A stretch of 64,000 bases of DNA. It comes from Isosphaeraceae bacterium. Its GTDB lineage: Bacteria; Planctomycetota; Planctomycetia; Isosphaerales; Isosphaeraceae. The position numbers were made by a program, and so were the translations under genes. The number at the start of each line of letters is the position of its first letter. Position 1 is the stretch's first letter. The notes below the pieces were generated by a model, which ran no database searches, had not been told where the DNA came from, and saw nothing but the letters and a program-made list of their open reading frames with translations. Positions 27,026 through 35,900 of the stretch are shown here, in pieces. The stretch covers positions 37,285-101,284 of the forward strand of contig JAJPJC010000267.1 of assembly GCA_021324445.1 (NCBI GenBank), in the 5' to 3' direction.

Positions 27026-27708
27026 CGCTGGGTCCTCCGGACCGGTCCGTTACTCGTTCAGTGTACATGCGATCCAAGAGCGAGGCAAGAGCGGGGCTGG
27101 CGCTCCCCTGGCGCGGTGGTACCACGGGTGAGCAAGGAACGGTTCGAGTGGGCTTCCCGGGGGCACGCTCCCTCCCTGGGAGCCCCGTGGCGGCTCGTGG
27201 TGCGGGACACCGACCAGCGCGCCCGCCTTCTCGTATCGCCCATGGCGACTCTTTCCGTGCCTCCTTGGAGTGGCCCTGGACGCTCGTCTCATCGTGCTTC
27301 AGCCCTCCTCCCGAACAGCGCTTCCCTCCACGGCTTTCCCAGGGCCAAGACGACCCCGGGCGTCCGCGAGAAGAGCCGCTTGTAGGCGACGCCCGTTAGG
27401 GCCAGCGCCACCCCGATCAGCAGCGACGGGAGGTGGAACTGGATGACTCGCCCGATCCGCCGGGCCTCGTCCCTGAGACCAGCGTCTCTGACTGGTCCCG
27501 GGTGCAGAGCACATCGGTTCCGGTCGGTTGGCCGGGAGCCCCGCGACCGATCCGCATCGCCAAGACCTCTCTGCGGTCACTCCGACGAAGTGCGTCCGGA
27601 ATCCGTGCAGCCATTCGAGCCGGGTAGCCGATAATCAACATCTCGGCGATCGCAGGGGCGAGGAAGGACCTGCCCCGATCCGCTCTCTCCCGGCCCCCCA
27701 CCTCGCCC
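27026..27708. other. Region without an intact gene
   Basis: 683 bp. The plus strand is empty. On the minus strand from about 27480 to the stop at 27291-27289 there is a reading frame containing DEARRIGRVIQFHLPSLLIG, VALALTGVAYKRLF and GKPWREALFGRR. It has a convincing hydrophobic helix and positive flanks but no start codon of its own within reach. It may be the tail of a degraded membrane protein. Confidence 0.35.
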
Positions 27709-28347
27709 ATGATGGATGCTCCATCGCCTCGGATTCACCTGTGCCTGACGATCTGGACCCTGCTGCTGATCGGCGTGGTCCTGGTTGAGAGTCGGCACTT
27801 GCCCCTCGGTTTGACAGTGCTCCTTGTGCCCTATCTGGCTCTGATGGCACGGCATGGGATCGGTCGTCTCCGCAAGCGGGACCTGAACGAGCCGGCGATG
27901 CCCCTCGACGATAAAGCCGAAACTCCAGAGGACGATGACCCGGACGAACGCGCCGACTTCCCCGGATCCGGCGGTCATTCCGGCGACGGCGACTCCTCAC
28001 AGCCGGCCTCGCCCCGCCCGACCGAGGAGCCGCCTGCGCTTTCATCACGGCAAGTCCGGGCACGGCGCCGGCCCAAGGCTCCCCAGGTCGGACCGCTGAC
28101 CGCCTCCTGGGTGCAGGTCCAGCCCGGTCGCTTCGTCAGGGTTGAGGAGATGTCGCCGGGGCACCCCGCCGACGAATCGGACAGCGACAGCCGGCCGAAT
28201 GAGCCTCAGTCCGTTGAGCCGGAGGCGCCCCTGGAGACTGCTGGCTCGCCCGCCGCGGTTGCGGGCGCCGAGGTCTCCGGGTCCGAGGTTGGAGCGAATC
28301 ACGCCAACGAGGAAGTAGCGGGCGCCACCGCCCCGGCGGCCTCCTGA
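27709..28347 (+). CDS. Hypothetical membrane-anchored protein with acidic tail
   Basis: 212 residues, not recognised. A hydrophobic hairpin (LCLTIWTLLLIGVVLVES and LPLGLTVLLVPYLALMA, residues 10-47) is followed by a basic turn and a long disordered tail rich in Asp, Glu, Ser and Pro. Within it the short conserved-looking block PLTASWVQVQPGRFVRVEE (about 130-148) resembles a motif repeated in other planctomycete proteins of this sort, which is inference. ATGs at 27709 and 27712 are both possible. No clear ribosome binding site. Confidence 0.5.
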   Translation: MMDAPSPRIHLCLTIWTLLLIGVVLVESRHLPLGLTVLLVPYLALMARHGIGRLRKRDLNEPAMPLDDKAETPEDDDPDERADFPGSGGHSGDGDSSQPASPRPTEEPPALSSRQVRARRRPKAPQVGPLTASWVQVQPGRFVRVEEMSPGHPADESDSDSRPNEPQSVEPEAPLETAGSPAAVAGAEVSGSEVGANHANEEVAGATAPAAS

Positions 28348-28432
28348 AGTCGAAGATCTTGACACCCCGGTGGGCTACGGCGGTCAAGGGTCAGACCGCC
28401 GCCGAGCCCCTGGAGAGCGGGCGGATTGGCGT

Positions 28433-28660
28433 TCACCGCCGCCCGACGAGCCAGACCAGGGACATCAGGGCCAGGAGGACCACTCCGAGGCAGCCGACCC
28501 TCTGCGACGAGGCCAGACCACGCCGCTCGGCCATTCGCTCCACGGCCTCTTGCGCCTCCTCGAGCCCAGCTCCCGTGCGCTCCCGCAAGAGCTTGATCGC
28601 CTCGATCTTCTGGCCCGCCTCCGTGAGCGACCGGACCCTGGATCGCGGGATCGTCCACAC
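28433..28660 (-). CDS. Small membrane protein with a ribosomal L7/L12 C-terminal-like domain
   Basis: 75 residues from a GTG. The central block GQKIEAIKLLRERTGAGLEE followed by AQEAVERMAER matches the core helix pair of the L7/L12 C-terminal domain (K-I-x-x-I-K-x-x-R-x-x-T-G-x-G-L-x-E-A). A transmembrane helix (VGCLGVVLLALMSLVWLVG) ends the protein. It is far too short to be the stalk protein and has no N-terminal dimerisation domain. In L7/L12 this surface recruits translational GTPases. Its role when membrane-anchored is unknown. Confidence 0.65.
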   Translation of the reverse strand: MWTIPRSRVRSLTEAGQKIEAIKLLRERTGAGLEEAQEAVERMAERRGLASSQRVGCLGVVLLALMSLVWLVGRR

Positions 28661-28735
28661 GTCTTCGGGCCACGGTCATCGACACCGATGGAACGGGCCC
28701 GGAGACTCCACTCAGATTATTTCGTCCCGAGACGT

Positions 28736-30082
28736 TCACGTGGCAAATTGGCGAACATTCCCACACCACTCGAGCGCATTCACGATGAAGCCGGCGTCGC
28801 CGAGCCAGATCGATTGAACCGATTGGTCCAGGAGGGACCGCGCGCACACGCCCGAGTATTGCCAGAGATTGCCGCCGCACTCCAGCACATCGAGGTATCC
28901 TCCTCGGCCGACGAGGAACGACTTGACACCCGTATCCAGGTCGCAGAAGCCATTGCCGACCGAATCCATCAGCTCGCCATCGCTGCGCAGGGCGAAGAGG
29001 CTGCCGGCCCAGGCGCTACCGAGATTACCCAGGGCGAAGGAGGTGACGCAGGTGGCACTGTCGCAGAAGCCGCTGCCCGCCGACTCCTGCAACTCGCCGT
29101 CGTTCCGCAGCGCGAAGAGGTCGCCAGACCAGGGCGTGCCATTGTTTCCCAGGGCGAACGAGTTGACGCAGGTGTCGATGTCACAGAAACCGTGGCCCAC
29201 CGACTCCTGCAACTCGCCGTCGCTCCGCAGCGCGAACACGCTGTTGACCCACGAGGTGCCGCTGTGCCCCACGGCGAAGGAGGTGACGCAGGTATCGATG
29301 TCACAGAAGCCGTTGCCCACCGACTCCTGCAACTCCCCATCCCCCTTGAGGGCGAACACGCCGTTGGACCAGATGCCCTTGCCGAAGGCAAAGGAAGTGA
29401 CGCCGCAATCCGCGGTCGCCCACCCGCTGCCCGCGTTGGCCAGCAGGACGCCGTTGGACTGCAATACCAGCAGGTCACCCGCGAAGGCGGTGCCCGGATT
29501 GCCGAAGGCGAACGAGGTGACACTGGAATCCCAGGCTGCCCATCCGCTGCCGGCGTTGGCCAGCAAGACGCCGTTGGCCTGCAACACCAGCAGGTCACTC
29601 GCGAAGGCCGTTCCAGGATTGCCGAAGGCGAAGGAGGCGACGTCGGAATCCCAGGCTGCCCACCCGCTGCCGGCGTTGGCCAGCAGGACGCCGTTGGCCT
29701 GCAACACCAGCAGGTCACCCGCGAAGGCGGTGCCCGGATTGCCGAAGGCGAAGGAGGTGACGCCCGAATCCCAGGCCACAAATCCGCTGCCGGAGTTGGC
29801 AGACAAGACGCCGTTGCTGTGCAGGTCGAGCAGGTCGCCGGCGAAGGCGGTGCCGGGGTTGCCCACGGCGAAGGAGGTCACGCCGGTGTCGATGATCTGC
29901 CAGCGGGCATGAGCATACTCCCAGAGATTGCCCGAGCCGTCCAGAGTGAACGCCGAGAGCAACTGGCGTCCCTCCAGGTTGAGGGCCGCCGGCCTGAACC
30001 GGCGGCGGGCCGATCGGCCGTGGCCTGGGATCGTTCGGGTTCGCCCAATCCGGAGCGATTCGCGGAGCAGAGAGCGGATCAT
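28736..30082 (-). CDS. Exported 40-residue-repeat protein with LEPR-XLL-like N-terminus
   Basis: 448 residues from the ATG at 30082 (AAAGGA about 10 nt upstream). The N-terminus is Arg-rich and ends in LNLEGRQLLSAF, a planctomycete LEPR-XLL-type export motif. From residue ~66 the protein consists of about nine copies of a 40-residue unit, for example FAFGNPGTAFAGDLLVLQAN then GVLLANAGSGWAAWDS. The first five units (N-terminal) are nearly identical. The later four diverge (ALRSDGELQESVGNGFCDID) and carry a Cys pair C-D-I-D-T-C. The 120-bp periodicity is visible in the DNA at 29461, 29581 and 29701. A closed or extended beta structure is likely. No enzyme motif was seen. Confidence 0.75.
   Translation of the reverse strand: MIRSLLRESLRIGRTRTIPGHGRSARRRFRPAALNLEGRQLLSAFTLDGSGNLWEYAHARWQIIDTGVTSFAVGNPGTAFAGDLLDLHSNGVLSANSGSGFVAWDSGVTSFAFGNPGTAFAGDLLVLQANGVLLANAGSGWAAWDSDVASFAFGNPGTAFASDLLVLQANGVLLANAGSGWAAWDSSVTSFAFGNPGTAFAGDLLVLQSNGVLLANAGSGWATADCGVTSFAFGKGIWSNGVFALKGDGELQESVGNGFCDIDTCVTSFAVGHSGTSWVNSVFALRSDGELQESVGHGFCDIDTCVNSFALGNNGTPWSGDLFALRNDGELQESAGSGFCDSATCVTSFALGNLGSAWAGSLFALRSDGELMDSVGNGFCDLDTGVKSFLVGRGGYLDVLECGGNLWQYSGVCARSLLDQSVQSIWLGDAGFIVNALEWCGNVRQFAT
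28850..29905 (-). repeat. 120-bp tandem repeats inside the exported repeat protein gene
   Basis: Units of 120 bp (40 codons). Copies between about 29430 and 29800 are almost identical at the DNA level, including synonymous positions, implying recent duplication or gene conversion. Copies between 28960 and 29340 form a second, more divergent subset. Confidence 0.7.
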
Positions 30083-30405
30083 GGCAAGTTCGTCCTTTCT
30101 GGAGCTGGTGAAGCCGTCCTCAAGAACCAGGAGCAGCCCATCGAGGCGCGGAACGGACGCGGATCGGGTTCCGGCCGATCCTGCCCCGAGGTTGCAGGCC
30201 GGACCACACGAAGGGCTCGATCTACCCCGCTGGGCGTTGCGAGTCCCGGTTTCGGACATGGCGTGACCGAAAAAACCGAGAATTCGTTTTCCGGCTCGTG
30301 GAAGCGCTTTATAGAATGGGGAGGATGGTCCGACCGCCGCGCCTGCGGATGCTGGGGCTCAGTGCGTCGTCAGGCGATTCAGGGTCCAATGAAGGGGAAC
30401 ACGGC

Positions 30406-31017
30406 GTGAGCGGCACGACGACTCAAGACATCGCGGGTTTGCTCGATCGCCTCCGCCGCGGCGATGAGACGGCGCGGCGGGCGGTCCTGGAGCGGGCCTA
30501 CCACCGCCTGTTGCGGATCGCGGCCACGATCTTCCACAAGGACTTCCGTTCCTTGCGCGACCGCCATGACGTCGAGAGCGTCGTGAGCGTGCTGTGGATC
30601 CGCCTGGTCGGTGCCCTGGAGAAGACTCAACCCCAGACGCTGGAGGGTTTCTTCGGGCTGGTCTTCGTCCACGTCCGCCAGGCCCTTCTCGACCTGGCCC
30701 GGCGGCAGCGCCGGGACGACGCCCGCCGCGGCAACGGGCGGCGGGATGCCGGCCAATCCGAGGCGCCGGCGCCCTTCGACCTGGCCGATACGACCCAGGA
30801 TCCAGCTCGCCTGGCACTGCTGACCGAGGTGCACGAACAGGTCGCGACGCTGCCCGACGACGAGCGCATGGTCTTCGACCTGCGCTACTACGGTGGTTAC
30901 TCCCAGGCCGAGATCGCCCAGATCCTGGGATTGCACCCGCGCAAGGTCAGCCGCCTGTGGTACGCCGCGACCGCGCGGCTTGCGCGAGGGATGTGGGGAT
31001 ACGGCGACCGGCCCTGA
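30406..31017 (+). CDS. ECF sigma factor (HxlR-independent, planctomycete ECF-kinase type)
   Basis: 203 residues from a GTG at 30406 with AAGGGGA 8 nt upstream. The open frame runs back to 30298 but without support. Region 2: LLRIAATIFHKDFRSLRDRH and DVESVVSVLWIRLVGAL. Region 4: LPDDERMVFDLRYYGGYSQA then EIAQILGLHPRKVSRLWYAA (helix-turn-helix). It starts an apparent operon: the Ser/Thr kinase follows after 17 bp and the CHAT protease after that. By analogy with other planctomycete ECF-kinase pairs, the kinase probably controls this sigma factor. No zinc-binding anti-sigma factor is present. Confidence 0.88.
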   Translation: MSGTTTQDIAGLLDRLRRGDETARRAVLERAYHRLLRIAATIFHKDFRSLRDRHDVESVVSVLWIRLVGALEKTQPQTLEGFFGLVFVHVRQALLDLARRQRRDDARRGNGRRDAGQSEAPAPFDLADTTQDPARLALLTEVHEQVATLPDDERMVFDLRYYGGYSQAEIAQILGLHPRKVSRLWYAATARLARGMWGYGDRP

Positions 31018-31034
31018 GCCGACGTGCGAGCGCA

Positions 31035-32852
31035 ATGGAGCGTCCCATGGAGAGCCACGAGCTTGATGCATCCACAGTCACCGCACTGAGGACCGGCGCG
31101 GACGCCGCGAGCCACGACCCATCGGCCCTGGAGGCCGAGCCGAGAACCGACCGGCTGCTTCCCCTTCTGGAGCAGTGGGAAGAGTGCTACCTTCACCACG
31201 CGGATGCGTCCCTGGAGTCGCTCGGCGTCGAGGATCCCACGTTGCGGGAGGCGTTGCGCGAGCGGATCGATCAGCAGATGCAGTTGTACGAAGTCTTGCA
31301 GCTCCCGAGCCTTTCGCAGGGGGACGAGACGGCCGAGCTGAGTCCGCCGCCTCCAGTCCCCGATCCGCAGGGCATCGACAACCTGCATGCCGTGGAGCCG
31401 TCGCGGCGCATTGGCCGATATCTGGTCGTCGACGCACTGGGCGAGGGTGGCCAGGGGCAGGTCTTTCGCGTCATCCATCCTGAGCTAGGGAAGGAGTTCG
31501 TGCTCAAGCTGGCACGCCGCGGGGTGGCGGCGGATCCGGCCGGTCGGGAGCGGTTGCTCCGTGAGGCACGGCTCCTCGCCGAGTGCGCTCACCCCAATCT
31601 GGTCAAGGTGGTGGACCTCGACTTCGACGACGGCCGCCCGTTCGTCGTCATGGAACACGTCCACGGGCTGAACCTGGAGCAATACGCCGAGCAATGCCGG
31701 CCGGGCCCGCGCGCCATCGCTGGACTCGTGGCCGAGCTGGCCCGAGGGGTCGAGTACATCCATGCCCGGGGGATTATCCATCAAGACATCAAGCCGAAGA
31801 ACGTGCTGATCGACGAGGAGAACCGGCCGAAGCTGATCGACTTCGGCCTGGCCCGGCTGCGGCACGCCTGGACCGAGGATGCGATCGGCTCGACCGGGGG
31901 CACGTCCTCGTACATGAGTCCCGAGCAGGCCCAGGGCCGGGAGGATCAGATCGGTCCCTGGACCGACGTCTTCGGCCTGGGTGGCGTCCTCTACTACCTC
32001 CTGACCGGCCGGGCGGTCTACCAGGGTGCGGGGGGATGGGCCGCGCTGCGGCAGGCGAGCCAGGCGGAGCAGGTCTCTCCGCGCCAGGTCAACCCGAGAG
32101 TCCCGCGGGGGCTGGAGCGAATCTGCCTGAAGGCCCTGGCCCCGGATCCACAGCACCGCTACCGCAAGGCCGGCGAGCTCGAGCAGGCGCTGCGGCGTTT
32201 TCGGCGACGCCCCTGGATGGTGGCGGTCGCCTCGGCTGTCCTGGGACTGGCCGCGCTGGCTTCCTTCCTCGCGCCGGCGGCGCCGGCGGTCGTCCCGCGG
32301 ATCGTTTCCTTCGAGGTCAAGTATTTCCGGGGTGATCCCCCTGTCGCACTGGGCACGATCGGCGTGACGCCAGGACCGTTCCTCTTCGACGACGACGTGC
32401 GGGTGCACGCCCAGCTCAAGACGCCAGGCTATTGCTACCTGATCGCGCTGAACCCCAACGGCATGGTCCAGTTGTGCCACCCCAGCACGGACACCGGCCC
32501 GCCGCCGCGATCGGACCAGATCGTCTATCCCCTCGACTCGCAGTACTTCCCACTGTCCGACGGTACGGGTTTCCAGGGATTCGTATTGCTGGTGTCCCGG
32601 CAGCCGTTGCCGTCGTTCGCGCGCTGGGAGGGCCGGCGGGGGCTGCACTGGGAAACGGTCCCGGCCGACGGGGCCGGCGTCTGGAGCTTCCACGGCGGCG
32701 GCTTCGAGCCCCGGGCCGGCGAACGGCGGGGCCAACCGCGAAGCCATGCCGGCCCGCCCCGGCCTTTCCAGGAGGTCTGCGAGTACCTCCAGAAAGTCCC
32801 GGGGATCGATGCGGTCGAGGCGATCGCGTTTCCGGTCGTCACCCCGAAGTGA
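31035..32852 (+). CDS. Membrane Ser/Thr kinase with HQD catalytic loop and DUF4384-like sensor
   Basis: 605 residues. After a 120-residue N-terminal region (LLPLLEQWEECYLHHADASL typical of these kinases), the kinase domain has GEGGQGQV (136-143), K158, a catalytic loop HQDIKPKN in which Arg of HRD is replaced by Gln250 (Asp251 kept), DFGLAR (Asp269) and SPEQAQG. One transmembrane helix lies near 395-417. The C-terminal 190 residues, predicted outside the cytoplasm, contain a DUF4384-like module (YCYLIALNPNGMVQLCHP). It lies between the ECF sigma factor (17 bp) and the CHAT protease (88 bp). Loss of the RD arginine suggests activation without activation-loop phosphorylation. Confidence 0.9.
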   Translation: MERPMESHELDASTVTALRTGADAASHDPSALEAEPRTDRLLPLLEQWEECYLHHADASLESLGVEDPTLREALRERIDQQMQLYEVLQLPSLSQGDETAELSPPPPVPDPQGIDNLHAVEPSRRIGRYLVVDALGEGGQGQVFRVIHPELGKEFVLKLARRGVAADPAGRERLLREARLLAECAHPNLVKVVDLDFDDGRPFVVMEHVHGLNLEQYAEQCRPGPRAIAGLVAELARGVEYIHARGIIHQDIKPKNVLIDEENRPKLIDFGLARLRHAWTEDAIGSTGGTSSYMSPEQAQGREDQIGPWTDVFGLGGVLYYLLTGRAVYQGAGGWAALRQASQAEQVSPRQVNPRVPRGLERICLKALAPDPQHRYRKAGELEQALRRFRRRPWMVAVASAVLGLAALASFLAPAAPAVVPRIVSFEVKYFRGDPPVALGTIGVTPGPFLFDDDVRVHAQLKTPGYCYLIALNPNGMVQLCHPSTDTGPPPRSDQIVYPLDSQYFPLSDGTGFQGFVLLVSRQPLPSFARWEGRRGLHWETVPADGAGVWSFHGGGFEPRAGERRGQPRSHAGPPRPFQEVCEYLQKVPGIDAVEAIAFPVVTPK

Positions 32853-32940
32853 AGTGGCGGACGCCGCGGGACGGAAACCCCGGAGAAGGCGCGTGAGACG
32901 AGAGCAAAGCGGTCAGAACCCCACCGCAGAGGAGACTCCC

Positions 32941-35900
32941 ATGTCTCGGGGCACAAGCCGGATCGCGTGTCGGTGCCTCCGATTCCTGATGGCCGGCTCG
33001 GTCCTGGTACTCCTTGCGAGCGGGTCCGTGACTGTGGAGGCCCAGGTCACGAAGCAACCAGCGCGGACGGATCGCGATGCGGACAAACCCCCACCCTGGC
33101 AACGCGTCCTGAAGGGCGACCTCGCCCAGAAAGTCGCGGACCTGGAGAAGCGGATCGCGGCGCTGGAGAAGAAGGGTCAATTCGCCGAGGCAGTCGCGCC
33201 GGCGCGGGAGGCCGCGGCGATCCGCGGGCACGTGCAGGGCGAAGATCACTGGGAGACCTTCGATGCCCGCATCACGGAGCAGACGTGCGCGCGGCTGGCG
33301 CGACTCGCGCGAGGGGATCAGACAGCCCTGGCGACGGCACTCGTGCAGTTCGAGCGAGCGGACGAGCTGCAAAAGGCAGGACGCCAGGCGGAGGCCCAGA
33401 ACCTCTTGCACGAGTCGGCGTCGGTCCATCGCCGGCTGCTGGGTGAGGATCATCCCGGCACGCTCACAGTCCAACACAATGAGGCGATGGGCCTCGATTC
33501 TCAGGGCAAGTACGCCGAGGCCGAGTCCCTGCTGCGGGCCGTGCTCGCGGCGCGCCGCCGCGTGCTGGGTCAATCTCACCCCATCACGGCCCTCACTTAC
33601 AGCAATCTGGGCTTCGATCTGAACAGGCAGGGCAAGTTTATCGAGGCCGAGCCCATACTGCGAACAGCGATGGCGATCTGGGTCCACGTCCTCGGCGAAG
33701 AACACTTCGACACGTCGTTGAGTTACAATAACTTGGCGGCCAGTCTCAACGGCCAGGGTCGCTATGCCGAGGCCGAGCCGTTCTTCCGGAGAGTGCTGGG
33801 GCTGCGTCGCCGGCTGCTGGGTGAGGACGCCCCCGCCACGGCGCGAAGCTACAACAATCTGGCCGTCAACCTCAGCGACCAGGGGAAGCACGCCGAAGCC
33901 GAGCCACTCCAGCGAAAGGCCCTGGAGATCAGTCGTCGGGTGAACGGAGAGGATCACGCCGACACGGCGATGCAAACGGACAACCTGGCGACCAATCTGG
34001 ACGCCCAGAAGAGATACACCGAGGCCGAAATGCTGCATCGGCGCGCGGTGGCGATCTATCTGCGGGCGCGGGGCGAAAACGACCGCGACACGGCCATCAG
34101 CTACGGCAACCTCGTCATCAACCTCCATGCCCAGCGGAAGCTCGACCAGGCCAGGCCGTTCATCGAGAAGCAATTGGCGATCCACAGGCTCGTGTCGGGC
34201 GAGAATAGCGTCGGGACGGCCCGGGGCTACAACGCCCTGGCCGTCGACCTCACAGCGCGGGGGAAGTATGTCGAGGCCGAGGCGATCTGTCGAAAAACGG
34301 TGGGAATTCTCCATCGCCTCCTGGGTGACGACCACCCCAACACCGCCCTCAGCTACAAGAATCTGGCCGTGGATCTGTGGGCTCAGGGGAGGTTCGCTGA
34401 CGCCGAGGCGACGGCACTCACGGCGGCCAGGAGCCTCGAGGCCGCGCGGCTCCGGGTCAGCTTCAGCGGTCTGGGCCGAACCGGCTTCGCTTCGAGCAAT
34501 TCCGTAGGGTCTCTGCTGGCTCTCTTGCTGGCGCGAAGGGCCCGATCTGAGGACGCCTGGCGCTACTGGGAGTCCGACCTCGCGCGAGGGCTGTTCGATG
34601 ACCTGACCGCGCGACAACGCCGTCTCCTGACTCCCGATGAGCGCCGACAACAGGAAGCCCTCGTCGTTCACCTCAATCGCCTCGAGAACCAGATCAGCAT
34701 CCTGGCCGGCGCGAACGCCCTCTCGGTCGATCAGCGCCGGCGGCTCGATGAGCTCAGGAACGAACACCTGGAAGCGCAGGGACGGCTCATTCAGCTCGAG
34801 GCCGACATGGTCAAGAAGCACGGGGTGGCCGCTGGGGCCGTTTATCGGCTCGACCAGATCCAGGCCGAGCTGCCGGTCGACGCGGCGCTCCTGGGCTGGC
34901 TCGACCTCCAGACCGAGGCCGGCGCCGCCGATCGGAAGGGGGAGCACTGGGCCTGCGTGATCCGGCGCACCGGTGCGCCGCGGTGGATCCGGATCGCCGG
35001 CACTGGGCCGAATCAGGCATGGACAGAGGCCGATGAGCAGCACCCGGGTTTGATCCGGAAGATCCTGAGCGAAGGCGCCACATCCGGCTGGCAGAAACCG
35101 CTCACCGAGCTGGCCCAGCAGCGACTGGGGCCGCTCGAAGTCGCCCTCCGGGGAGAGGGCGATGTGCCTCCGGTCCAGCACCTGATCATCCTGCCGTCGC
35201 CCGCGATGGCCGGAATCCCGGTCGAAGCCCTGCTGGCGACCCGATCCACGAATGCGCCGCGCTACCTGGTCAGCTACGCACCGTCCGGAACCTTATTCGC
35301 GTGGCTCCAGGAACAGCGTCGCGGGGATCACGGCAAGCCGGCGCAGTCGCGCCGCCTGCTGGCCCTGGGCGATCCCATTCCACCTCCTGCGGAACCGGAA
35401 GCGTCGACCCAGGCCGCTGCGAGACCGCCCGATCACGGCATCCTGGTCCGGGCCGTCCAACCCGACGCCAACGCCGCGACGGCCGGCATCCAGCCCGGCG
35501 ACGTGCTGCTCGCTTACGCCGGGACCAAGCTGGCGACCCGCGAGGATCTCCAGAACCAGATCCAGGCCGCCGATCCCAAGGCCACCGGCGTCGCCGTCAC
35601 GGTCTGGCGCCAAGGGGAGACCCTCCAGCGGACGCTCAAGCCGGGGCGGCTCGGGGTCCAGTTGGAAACCAGCCCGGCCGCCGAGGTGATCCGCGCCCAG
35701 CGCGAGGGGGACGCCCTGATCCGCCGCACCCGCGGGGCGCGGTTCGTTCCCCTGCCCGGCACGCGCCGCGAGGTCCAGGGCATTGCCGCGCTCTTCGACC
35801 GCAAGGACGTCTTCCTCGGCTCCGACGCCAGCGAGCAACTCCTGGACAACCTGCGAGCCCGGGATCAACTGCGGAAGTTCGCCGTCATTCACCTGGCGAC

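Noticed and set aside
29430..29800. Possible CRISPR-like regular repeats
   Set aside because: The 120-bp period is a coding repeat of 40 codons without spacers.
28370..30409. 679-residue plus-strand frame with repeats opposite the 40-residue-repeat gene
   Set aside because: Its repeats are only the complement of the minus-strand repeats. The minus frame has the export motif and conserved units.
32839..35181. 780-residue minus-strand frame opposite the TPR/CHAT gene
   Set aside because: Mirror of TPR repeats with no recognisable motif.
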